DNA of 52,596 bases from contig JAUWOY010000019.1 of NCBI GenBank assembly GCA_030611885.1, forward strand, positions 1 through 52,596. Direction: 5' to 3'. Made by a program: the position numbers and the translations under genes. Source of the DNA: Chloroflexota bacterium (GTDB taxonomy: Bacteria; Chloroflexota; Anaerolineae; VGOG01). How positions within the stretch are numbered: position 1 is the stretch's first letter; the number at the start of each line of letters is the position of its first letter. Below are positions 25,684 through 33,277 of this stretch, in pieces. The notes beneath the pieces are model-generated. The model made no database searches and was not told the DNA's origin. It saw only the letters and a program-made list of their open reading frames with translations.

Positions 25684-26094
25684 ATGGAGAAGAAACTGAA
25701 ACACCTCGAGATGTTGCAAAATATCATAGATCGCATGGCGGACAACTCGTTTTCGCTCAAGGGATGGAGTGTTGTTCTGGTATCTGCTTTGTTTGCGCTG
25801 GCGGCAAGCGATTCTAACACGCACTTCGTCTACTTGGCCTACTTACCCTCGATAATGTTCTGGATACTCGATGGGTACTTCCTGTGGCAGGAAAGACTCT
25901 TCCGGAAGTTGTATGACAGAGTTCGGACTGCCTCTGAGTCAGAAATAGACTTCTCGATGGATACTTCATCCGTGAGAGGTGAAGTCAGTTCGTGGATTGG
26001 CACCATGTTCTCGAGAACGCTCCTGATCTATCACGGTACGATTCTGGGCGTAGTGGTTGTTATCACGGCCATAACTCTGAGCAGTAATCCATAA
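25684..26094 (+). CDS. Small three-transmembrane protein of the TIR operon (putative effector)
   Basis: This 136-residue membrane protein begins MEKKLKHLEMLQNIIDRMAD, a short amphipathic helix, then KGWSVVLVSALFALAAS (TM1, about residues 28-43), VYLAYLPSIMFWILDGYFLW (TM2, about 50-69) and LLIYHGTILGVVVVITAITL (TM3, about 113-132). A charged cytoplasmic segment lies between TM2 and TM3. It matches no named family I can state with certainty. Its place between two TIR-like genes suggests a membrane effector or sensor of their signal. I preferred the ATG at 25684 because GGGAG is seven bases upstream; the ATG at 25678 is too close. Confidence 0.7.
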   Translation: MEKKLKHLEMLQNIIDRMADNSFSLKGWSVVLVSALFALAASDSNTHFVYLAYLPSIMFWILDGYFLWQERLFRKLYDRVRTASESEIDFSMDTSSVRGEVSSWIGTMFSRTLLIYHGTILGVVVVITAITLSSNP

Positions 26095-26115
26095 CAAGAA
26101 AGGAGAAGGTGAATC

Positions 26116-26556
26116 ATGGCAAGACGAGTATTCTTCAGCTTTGACTATAGGTATGTCTGGAAGGTCAACCAGATACGCAACATGCCCAATGTCATTGGAA
26201 CCGCGGCTGCGGGATTCCAAGATGCCTCTTTGTGGGAGGAAGCCAAGAAGAAGAGTGACAAAGCCATAAAGGCAATGATTGACAAAGCGCTGAAGAACAC
26301 AACAGTCACCGTTGTCTGCGTGACCTATGGAACGAGCACTCGAAAGTATATCAACTATGAGATCGACCAATCCTTGGCCAAGGGGAACGGGCTGGTAGCT
26401 GTCCGGATCCACCATCTGAAGGATAAAAATGGAACTGGCAAGCCTGGCGCAATACCGCCCCAAATAAAGGCCAATGGGTTTAAGGCCTACAAGTATGCAG
26501 ACAAGGAGCGTCTGGCAGCATGGATAGAAGAAGCAGCCGAGATTGCGGGTAAGTAG
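26116..26556 (+). CDS. ThsB-like TIR domain protein (DUF1863 type), last of the TIR operon
   Basis: This 146-residue protein shows the pattern of the DUF1863/ThsB TIR-like family: ARRVFFSFDYRYVWKVNQIR at the N-terminus, AGFQDASLWEEAKKKSDKAI, TTVTVVCVTYGTSTRKYINYEI with E82 at the expected catalytic position, and GNGLVAVRIHHLKD. ThsB proteins of Thoeris systems convert NAD to a signal that activates the effector ThsA. AAAGGAG precedes the ATG at 26116, and a strong terminator follows at 26624. The gene is distinct from the first TIR gene (little similarity beyond the fold), so the operon holds two different TIR proteins. Confidence 0.85.
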   Translation: MARRVFFSFDYRYVWKVNQIRNMPNVIGTAAAGFQDASLWEEAKKKSDKAIKAMIDKALKNTTVTVVCVTYGTSTRKYINYEIDQSLAKGNGLVAVRIHHLKDKNGTGKPGAIPPQIKANGFKAYKYADKERLAAWIEEAAEIAGK

Positions 26557-26623
26557 CCTCCAACCATTCATCCCTGCTGCCCTCTGCAACTCAGGGCGGT
26601 TGGCCTATGACTTACGGAGTGGA

Positions 26624-26661
26624 AGAGCCACCTGCGTGAACCGCACAGGTGGCTTTTTTTG
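26624..26661 (+). terminator. Terminator after the TIR operon, copy 2 of the shared hairpin
   Basis: AGCCACCTG and CAGGTGGCT form the stem with CGTGAACCGCA between them, followed by TTTTTTT. The stem and loop match the hairpins at 24869 and 33195. Confidence 0.85.
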
Positions 26662-26664
26662 TTG

Positions 26665-26693
26665 TTGCAAAACGAGCTGAAGCGTGGTATACT
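26665..26693 (+). promoter_or_regulatory. Promoter of the unrecognised island gene
   Basis: TTGCAA (26665-26670), a 17-base spacer and TATACT (26688-26693) directly follow the terminator. The gene starts 53 bases later at 26746. Confidence 0.6.
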
Positions 26694-26745
26694 ATGCTTA
26701 GACGAAAAGAAGATCGGCCTGATCATTAGTTGGGGAGTTGATGAG

Positions 26746-27459
26746 ATGAAGAACCGGGAAGACCTGATTCACAATCTGAAAGACTATTATGAGAAGTCCC
26801 TCACTGTCTTCGGGTACTTCGGCGGGCCTTGTGTTTACTTCCACACCCAATGCATACGGGAGCAAAAAGAACACTTCCTCTCAGATCGACACATCGAGTT
26901 AATCTATGCAACCCTCACTGCCTGGGGTATGCACCGGATGGGTGACCCCAAAAGAACCAAGGCGAAGTTGGTAGAATTCCATGATTTCAAATCGTCAATT
27001 CTCCAAAATAGGCGTGTGTTCGAAAGTCTAAGGCATCATCGGTTGGAATCTATGTCACTGGATGAGTATGCTCACATTCTGGAGCATCTTCGATTGCCTT
27101 ACCACGCGCTCAAGGTCTCCATTTCAAAGGCAAGTATTGTGGCGAATTCAAAGACTCTGGCTCACATTCTGCCAGATCTGATTCCTCCCATTGATCGGCA
27201 ACACACCATTCGATTCTTTACACAGGAGTATAGAGATTTCTTTCGAAGGAATGGTAAATATAAGCTTGTTAGCTTACCCAATGATAGAAATAAGCAATTT
27301 GCCCGTTTTAGAGAATTGTGCTATGAAATGAAAACTCTTTTAGACCAGTGCGACCTAAACATGTTTGAGTTGAGTGAAGATACATTTAACACGTCGTACC
27401 CTAAGATAATTGACAATCTGATAGTGGCCTATGTAAAAAATGTTCCAAAGCCAAGTTAA
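26746..27459 (+). CDS. Uncharacterised defence-island protein
   Basis: This 237-residue soluble protein is not assigned to a named family. Visible features are GGPCVYFHTQCIREQKEHFL near the N-terminus, LTAWGMHRMGDPKRTKAKLV, and a conserved-looking AHILPDLIPPIDRQHTIRFF (about residues 145-165), followed by KLVSLPNDRNKQF. No signal peptide or membrane segment is seen. The ATG at 26746 follows GGGGAG; 29 upstream codons of the long frame were discarded. It has its own promoter and sits between the TIR operon and the type III restriction genes, so it could belong to either or act alone. Its base composition is AT-rich like mod. I do not propose a function. Confidence 0.6.
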   Translation: MKNREDLIHNLKDYYEKSLTVFGYFGGPCVYFHTQCIREQKEHFLSDRHIELIYATLTAWGMHRMGDPKRTKAKLVEFHDFKSSILQNRRVFESLRHHRLESMSLDEYAHILEHLRLPYHALKVSISKASIVANSKTLAHILPDLIPPIDRQHTIRFFTQEYRDFFRRNGKYKLVSLPNDRNKQFARFRELCYEMKTLLDQCDLNMFELSEDTFNTSYPKIIDNLIVAYVKNVPKPS

Positions 27460-27541
27460 GAGTGCCGAATGAGGGGTTGAAGCTGACGGCGCCAACCGCA
27501 CCGCAGCTCGACCGCAGTAAGGCGGTTGCGATAGGAGCAAG

Positions 27542-30001
27542 ATGAGAAAACAAGGAAAAGGTAACAAAGCAACAACCATAAACCCTTCCCCCAGGGCGTC
27601 TGTGAAGGAGGCCCGCTTTTACCGCTCCTTGAGAGATGTCTTCGTAGGGGCAAAGATAGAGGGCGAGTCTGGATATATCAACCTCATGGCCATCAAATCC
27701 AGGTATTACGAAGACGGCGTTTTCCCGAAGCTGAAACAGGACATAGAGAAAGCCTTGACGCCGTTTCCAGACTTCAGAGAGGAACTCTTTGACAAACTCT
27801 ACACCTTCTTCAGCCGCTACTTCAGTAAAAGCGGCTCGATTTATTTCTCCTTCACGCCGCTGCATCAGAACGTCTACGAGAGGGTTTACACCGACGACAA
27901 AGACGTGATGCTTTTCTGGAAGACCCACATGCTCTACTACGTAAAGACCGATCGGTTGTTCAGAAACCTTGAGGTTGAGTTGGACGGGTTCAAGTTCTTC
28001 TTTGATGTGTCCACTCTTGAGCACAAGAGAGCGATGGAGAAGAGGGAGATTGTCCACGAGTTCAAGACAAAAAGAAGGGATGGTACGCTTGTTTTCAATG
28101 TCTCTTACTCAGAGAGGGGCAGGAAGACGAGAATGGACAAGATTTTGAGGGAGTGCAGGAAGCAAGGTGTGGGGGTGAGCGAAGACGTTTTGGAGCGGGC
28201 GTTCCAAGTCTTTGCAAAGCAAAGCGAGGTGGACTATTTCATCAACAAGAATGCGAAGGCATTTTTGCAGGAGCAGTTCAATCTCTGGCTTTATCAGTAT
28301 GTCTTTGCTGGGGAGAGCGAATGGACGGAGACACGAATCAGGCAACTCCAAACCCTGAAAGACATTGCCTTCAAGATTATATGCTTCATCAGTCAGTTTG
28401 AGAACGAACTGGTGAAAATCTGGAACAAGCCGAAGTTTGTTCTGAACTCCAATTACGTGATAACGCTGGACAGGATTGCTGAGAGGGACATCGGTCTTGT
28501 GGAGAGGCTGCTGAGGCATGAGGGTTTCGAATCGCAGGTTGAGGAGTGGCAGCAGTTGGGGATAGTTGGCGACAGCTTCAGGCAACAAGATGTCGTGGAA
28601 AGCGACCTTATGGGCAAGCAGCTAAACGACAAATATCGCCACCTTCCTATTGATACCAGGTATTTCAAGGACTTGGAACTGGAGATTCTTGGCCTTTTTG
28701 AAAACCTTGACGAGGCTCTGGACGGCTGGCTTATAAAGAGCGAGAACTATCAGGCGCTCAATACCATTTTGCCGAAATTTAGGGAACGTGTGCAGTTGAT
28801 TTACATTGATCCTCCGTTCAATACGGGTCAGGACTTTCACTATGTTGATAGGTTTCAAGACGCAAATTGGCTGACTCTAATGCATAACAGATTGCAACTT
28901 GGGTTCTCTTTCTTAAGTGAGACAGGAAGTCTCTATCTACAGCTGGACCATAATTCGGATTATTTAGGAAGGAAACTCCTTAATGATTTGTTTATCGAAC
29001 CGGAAAACTTTAAGGCAAAAATAACTTGGAATACGGGTGAGAATATATCCGGCTTTAAGTCACTAGCGCCTAATTGGATAAGACAAGCTGATACAATTCT
29101 GTATTTCGCAAAAAACAATAGGAAAAGATTCTTTACAAAGTTGTGGCATACTATTGATAGCAGTGAAAAAATCGGCTGGTTGGACTTGATGGGCAAAAAA
29201 GACGACCTTTATATCGAAAAGTGGCAGGATGGCCGTCTATCGCGTGAGAAAGTTATCGTTGAAAAGGGTGTGAAACCTATAGGCACCATTTGGAATGATA
29301 TTTACTCTTTTCAGTATTCCGAACCAAGAATAACCGAGAGTCTCGCTTTTGGCACTCAAAAACCAGAGAATTTGCTAAGACGAATTATTCAATCTGCAGC
29401 AAGCAGAAAGGATATCGTCTTGGATTTCTTTTTGGGGATCGGGACAACCACGGCGGTGGCGCATAAATTGAATAGAAAATGGATTGGAATTGAGATGGCG
29501 GCTCATAGCGGGAATTTTTATTTCGATCAACAAGGAAAAAGGTTAGGGGCTCTTGGGAGGTTAAAAATTGTGCTGTCAGGAGACCGAGAATTTGTAGCAA
29601 TTGATAAACCACGAAGGCCACATTTAAGCAAGGATGTCGATTGGGAGGGCGGGGGGTGCTTCAAATACTACCAACTGGAACAATACGAAGACACCTTGCG
29701 GAAGGCGAAATACCAGGACGCCGACTTGTTTGATGACCCGTACCGAGACCCATACAACCAGTACGTGTTCCTGCGCGACCTGAAGATGCTTGAGGCATTG
29801 GAGGTTGACCTTGAGCAAGACGAAGTGAAGGTTGATCTCTCCAAGCTCTATGACAACATAGACATCGCAGAAACTCTTTCCAACCTGCGTGGCAAGTGGA
29901 TAAAGAGGATCACGCCCGACTTCGTAGAGTTTGAAGACGGCGAGAAAGTGGACTTCAAGAATCTTGACTACAGGCTCATTAAACCTTTAATTTGGTGGTA
30001 G
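27542..30001 (+). CDS. mod: Type III restriction-modification methyltransferase subunit Mod
   Basis: This 819-residue protein is a beta-class adenine methyltransferase. Motif IV is YIDPPFNTGQDF (about residue 422) and motif I LDFFLGIGTTTAVAHKLN (about residue 625), in the IV-TRD-I order of type III Mod proteins. It recognises the target, methylates one strand and forms a complex with Res. The N-terminal 400 residues are longer than classical Mod (about 600-650 residues in total) and contain a charged region (VDYFINKNAKAFLQEQFNLW) of unknown role. TAGGAG precedes the ATG at 27542. The region between motifs IV and I is visibly more AT-rich than either end, suggesting exchange of the target-recognition domain. 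Res follows three bases after the stop. Confidence 0.92.
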   Translation: MRKQGKGNKATTINPSPRASVKEARFYRSLRDVFVGAKIEGESGYINLMAIKSRYYEDGVFPKLKQDIEKALTPFPDFREELFDKLYTFFSRYFSKSGSIYFSFTPLHQNVYERVYTDDKDVMLFWKTHMLYYVKTDRLFRNLEVELDGFKFFFDVSTLEHKRAMEKREIVHEFKTKRRDGTLVFNVSYSERGRKTRMDKILRECRKQGVGVSEDVLERAFQVFAKQSEVDYFINKNAKAFLQEQFNLWLYQYVFAGESEWTETRIRQLQTLKDIAFKIICFISQFENELVKIWNKPKFVLNSNYVITLDRIAERDIGLVERLLRHEGFESQVEEWQQLGIVGDSFRQQDVVESDLMGKQLNDKYRHLPIDTRYFKDLELEILGLFENLDEALDGWLIKSENYQALNTILPKFRERVQLIYIDPPFNTGQDFHYVDRFQDANWLTLMHNRLQLGFSFLSETGSLYLQLDHNSDYLGRKLLNDLFIEPENFKAKITWNTGENISGFKSLAPNWIRQADTILYFAKNNRKRFFTKLWHTIDSSEKIGWLDLMGKKDDLYIEKWQDGRLSREKVIVEKGVKPIGTIWNDIYSFQYSEPRITESLAFGTQKPENLLRRIIQSAASRKDIVLDFFLGIGTTTAVAHKLNRKWIGIEMAAHSGNFYFDQQGKRLGALGRLKIVLSGDREFVAIDKPRRPHLSKDVDWEGGGCFKYYQLEQYEDTLRKAKYQDADLFDDPYRDPYNQYVFLRDLKMLEALEVDLEQDEVKVDLSKLYDNIDIAETLSNLRGKWIKRITPDFVEFEDGEKVDFKNLDYRLIKPLIWW

Positions 30002-30004
30002 GCT

Positions 30005-32974
30005 ATGGCGCGACTATTTCTGCAAGACATGGTAGATGACATCCAGTTTGACGCTTTGCCCGTCAACTGGACTTCTTTTGACCTGGCGACTTTCTCCACG
30101 ACCAAGAGGCTCTGGGATTACCAGCAAAAGGCAGTGGAGAGCGCGATAAAGGTGCTGTGGAAGTACTACGATGATTTTGTGGACTACCAGGTGGGCGAAA
30201 GGCTGGAAATAGACCAGGAGCGGAAGCGAAGGTTCTCCGACTGGTATCAGGACAATGGACAAGGCGAGGATTTGGACATTGGATTGAGAAGAACAAATAG
30301 GAACATTCGCCATCTCTTGGAGGACTACTACGAGGTCGAGGACGATAAGATCCCTTATGAGCATTTCATCAACCGCATGTCCTTTTGGATGGCGACGGGA
30401 AGTGGCAAATCCCTCGTCCTTGTCAAGCTCATCGAGGTGTTGAGAGGCTTGATTCAACGGGGGGAGATTCCGCCCCACGACATCTTGATCTTAACCTACA
30501 GGGACGACTTGATAGACCAACTCAAAGTTCATGTAGACGAGTTTAACGCCGCACGCAGCGACATTTTCATCAAGCTAAGGGAACTCAAGGAATACGCCGA
30601 TGCCAAAAGGGAACAGCCTTCGCTCTTCAAAGAGCAAGAGTTGACTGTTTTCTACTACCGCTCCGATAATCTCAGCGATGAGCAAAAAGAGAAGATCATT
30701 GACTTCAAAAACTACGATGACCAAGGCAAGTGGTATGTCCTGCTCGACGAGGCGCACAAAGGGGACAGACAGGAGTCCAAAAGGCAGCATATCTATTCCA
30801 TCCTCTCACGAAACGGCTTCTTGTTCAACTTCTCCGCCACCTTCACTGATTCCAGAGACCTTGTCACCACGGTTTCCAACTTCAACCTTTCCGAGTTCAT
30901 CAAGGCAGGCTATGGCAAGCACATCGCCATCTTGAAGCAAGAGATAAGGGCGTTCAGGCACGATGAGGATTACAGCAACGAAGAGAAGCAAAAGGTGGTA
31001 TTGAAGTCCTTGATGATGCTGGCTTATGTGAGTAAATCCTATGAGGACATACAAACTGCAAGAGCCGATCTATACCACAAGCCCCTGTTGCTGACTCTTG
31101 TCCATTCCGTGAACACCCAAGAGGCAGACCTAAAGCTCTTTTTCAGGGAACTGGAAAGGATTGGCAAAGGCGCAATCAGTGACGATGTGTGGCAGCAGGC
31201 GAAAGATGAGCTATGGGATGAATTGAAGCAGCGACCAAGTTTTATGTTTGAAGAGGGCCGTAGAATTGAAATTGACCAACAGGTTTTCGAGAGCTTGAGC
31301 AAGAGCGACATTTTGGAGCATGTGTATAACTCAAGCAGCAGTGGGGAGATTGAAATCCTGGTGCGACCGTCCGACAGGAAAGAATTGGCTTTCAAGTTGA
31401 AGACAAGCGACAGACTCTTCGCCTTGATAAAGATCGGCGATATTTCGGGCTGGCTGAAGGAGGAACTTGCGGGATACGAGGTCAATGAGCGTTTTGAGGA
31501 CGAAAGCTATTTTGAAAGACTGAACGAGGATGATTCGGAAATCAATATCCTGATGGGCTCTCGCAGTTTCTACGAGGGGTGGGATTCCAACCGACCGAAT
31601 GTCATCAACTACATCAACATTGGGACAGGCACGGATGCCAAGAAGTTTATCCTCCAATCGGTCGGCAGGGGTGTCCGAATTGAACCCCTCAGAGACAAAA
31701 GGAAACGCTTGCTCCAGCTTTACAACGCCAAAGAAGTAGGGGAAAACCTGTTCCGCCAAATCAGGGATAAGGTCTTGCCGCTAGAGACCTTATTCATCTT
31801 CGGAACGAATAGGCACGCCTTGCACACGGTGATCGGCCAACTCGACCAAGAAAGGGAAGATTACAAACAACTCTCGCTGTTTGACATTAGTGAGGAAGCG
31901 AAGAAACACAAGTTGTTGATCCCGACCTACAAAAAAGCTGACTACACGCTGGTAGGGCAGCGAGAGCCAGCAAAGTTTGAAATAACACGAAGCGAATTTG
32001 ACTTGCTCAAGAGGTATGTTGAGTTCATCGGCGACGATAGAGTATTGCTTGCGATGTATGAGACTGAGCTTGAAAAGGTCAGGATTCTGCAGCACAGTCT
32101 GAGCAACCGCGACGAATATTACAAGCGTGATGGGCGGAGTTTCAAGAACATAGACCTGCTCGTTCGGAGAATCCTTGACTACTTCAGCGTCATACCAGAG
32201 GAGTTTGAGCGGTTGAAGGAGCTGGAGGAGGAGATAAGGCACTTCAAGAACATCAAGGTGTCTCTCAAAGACATCAGCGATCTCGAAAGTAGAATTGAAA
32301 AGGTAAAGAAGTATCCAACCCTTGTGAAAGAACTGCGCGCGCAATATGGAGTACTACCCCCTGAAGAGTATATGCAGAAAGCTAGGAGTCTCAGCAACGT
32401 CGAGCAGTTCGACGAAGATGGCAAGAGAATCAGAATCAAGTATGTTGCCAACCACTACTACATCCCCGTTATCCTGTCCGAAGAGGGGAAGGTTGATTAC
32501 ATCAAACACGTAATCAAAACCCCCAGCGAAGTCAAGTTTGTCAATGACTTGGAAAGGTATTTGGAAAACGACAACAAATTCCAAGAGTTCGACTGGTGGT
32601 TATTCAGTAAGTTGGATGAGAGCCTCGATGAGGTCTATATCCCCTACTACAATCCAAAGAGAAACAGCATAAGCCATTTCAACCCTGATTTTATCTTCTG
32701 GCTACAGAAGGGCGATGGCTACTTTATCGTCTTCATTGACCCCAAAGGCACAAGTCATACGGACTACATGCACAAGATTGCTGGATACAAGATGATATTT
32801 GAGGGAGACGGTAACGGAAGGAAAGTTCTAGATCATGAAGGATTGAAGGTGAGAGTGTTCACCTTTTTATACACCGATGATGTGAACATGCTAGCGTGGG
32901 GATATAGAAAATACTGGTATGATAACATTGGAAAGGCCATTGCTAATGTCCTTGAACACCCTCATTCCGAGTAG
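30005..32974 (+). CDS. res: Type III restriction endonuclease subunit Res
   Basis: This 989-residue protein is the ATP-dependent restriction subunit. It has SF2 helicase motifs: Walker A MATGSGKSLVLVKL (about residue 128), LLDEAHKGDRQ (about 246), FNFSATFTDSRD, and the motif V-VI block SRSFYEGWDSNRPNVINYIN with QSVGRGVRIEP (about 551). The C-terminus carries a PD-(D/E)xK-like nuclease: FNPDFIFWLQKGDGYFIVFI followed by DPKG (about residues 893-913). The system cuts DNA when two unmodified sites are met head to head. The ATG at 30005 lies three bases after the mod stop, so the two are cotranscribed. All motifs appear intact. Confidence 0.93.
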   Translation: MARLFLQDMVDDIQFDALPVNWTSFDLATFSTTKRLWDYQQKAVESAIKVLWKYYDDFVDYQVGERLEIDQERKRRFSDWYQDNGQGEDLDIGLRRTNRNIRHLLEDYYEVEDDKIPYEHFINRMSFWMATGSGKSLVLVKLIEVLRGLIQRGEIPPHDILILTYRDDLIDQLKVHVDEFNAARSDIFIKLRELKEYADAKREQPSLFKEQELTVFYYRSDNLSDEQKEKIIDFKNYDDQGKWYVLLDEAHKGDRQESKRQHIYSILSRNGFLFNFSATFTDSRDLVTTVSNFNLSEFIKAGYGKHIAILKQEIRAFRHDEDYSNEEKQKVVLKSLMMLAYVSKSYEDIQTARADLYHKPLLLTLVHSVNTQEADLKLFFRELERIGKGAISDDVWQQAKDELWDELKQRPSFMFEEGRRIEIDQQVFESLSKSDILEHVYNSSSSGEIEILVRPSDRKELAFKLKTSDRLFALIKIGDISGWLKEELAGYEVNERFEDESYFERLNEDDSEINILMGSRSFYEGWDSNRPNVINYINIGTGTDAKKFILQSVGRGVRIEPLRDKRKRLLQLYNAKEVGENLFRQIRDKVLPLETLFIFGTNRHALHTVIGQLDQEREDYKQLSLFDISEEAKKHKLLIPTYKKADYTLVGQREPAKFEITRSEFDLLKRYVEFIGDDRVLLAMYETELEKVRILQHSLSNRDEYYKRDGRSFKNIDLLVRRILDYFSVIPEEFERLKELEEEIRHFKNIKVSLKDISDLESRIEKVKKYPTLVKELRAQYGVLPPEEYMQKARSLSNVEQFDEDGKRIRIKYVANHYYIPVILSEEGKVDYIKHVIKTPSEVKFVNDLERYLENDNKFQEFDWWLFSKLDESLDEVYIPYYNPKRNSISHFNPDFIFWLQKGDGYFIVFIDPKGTSHTDYMHKIAGYKMIFEGDGNGRKVLDHEGLKVRVFTFLYTDDVNMLAWGYRKYWYDNIGKAIANVLEHPHSE

Positions 32975-33018
32975 TGAGCGAAAGCTCTGCGCTGTGTTCA
33001 AAAGCCACAACCCCAACC

Positions 33019-33177
33019 ATGAAAACACAACCAACGATCTTCCCCCCAAGACTCCAAACCTTCGCCTCCCTCCTCGACGCCCAACCTCCCGAAGTCCAAG
33101 AGGTTTTCCAGTTTCTGCCAGCCACCGCCATGCACGAGGCTGGCAAGTTTGAGCTTCTGAACGTTGCAGAGGTATAG
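33019..33177 (+). CDS. Small hypothetical protein after res
   Basis: A 52-codon frame encodes MKTQPTIFPPRLQTFASLLD and ends HEAGKFELLNVAEV. The text LLDAQPPEVQEVFQFLPATA has balanced composition and looks protein-like, perhaps the N-terminal part or remnant of a small conserved protein. There is no clear ribosome site. It lies between res and the third copy of the shared terminator. Confidence 0.3.
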   Translation: MKTQPTIFPPRLQTFASLLDAQPPEVQEVFQFLPATAMHEAGKFELLNVAEV

Positions 33178-33194
33178 AGCTTCCCACCCAAGAG

Positions 33195-33230
33195 AAAAGC
33201 CGCCTGCGTCAACCGTACAGGCGGCTTCTT
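33195..33230 (+). terminator. Terminator-like hairpin, copy 3 (right edge of the defence island)
   Basis: AAGCCGCCTG and CAGGCGGCTT pair around CGTCAACCGTA, followed by CTT. The sequence, including the loop, repeats that of the hairpins at 24869 and 26624. Confidence 0.75.
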
Positions 33231-33277
33231 GCATCCTGGATTGGTCCGTTATTCATTGGGTTAAGGCTTTAGCTGGA

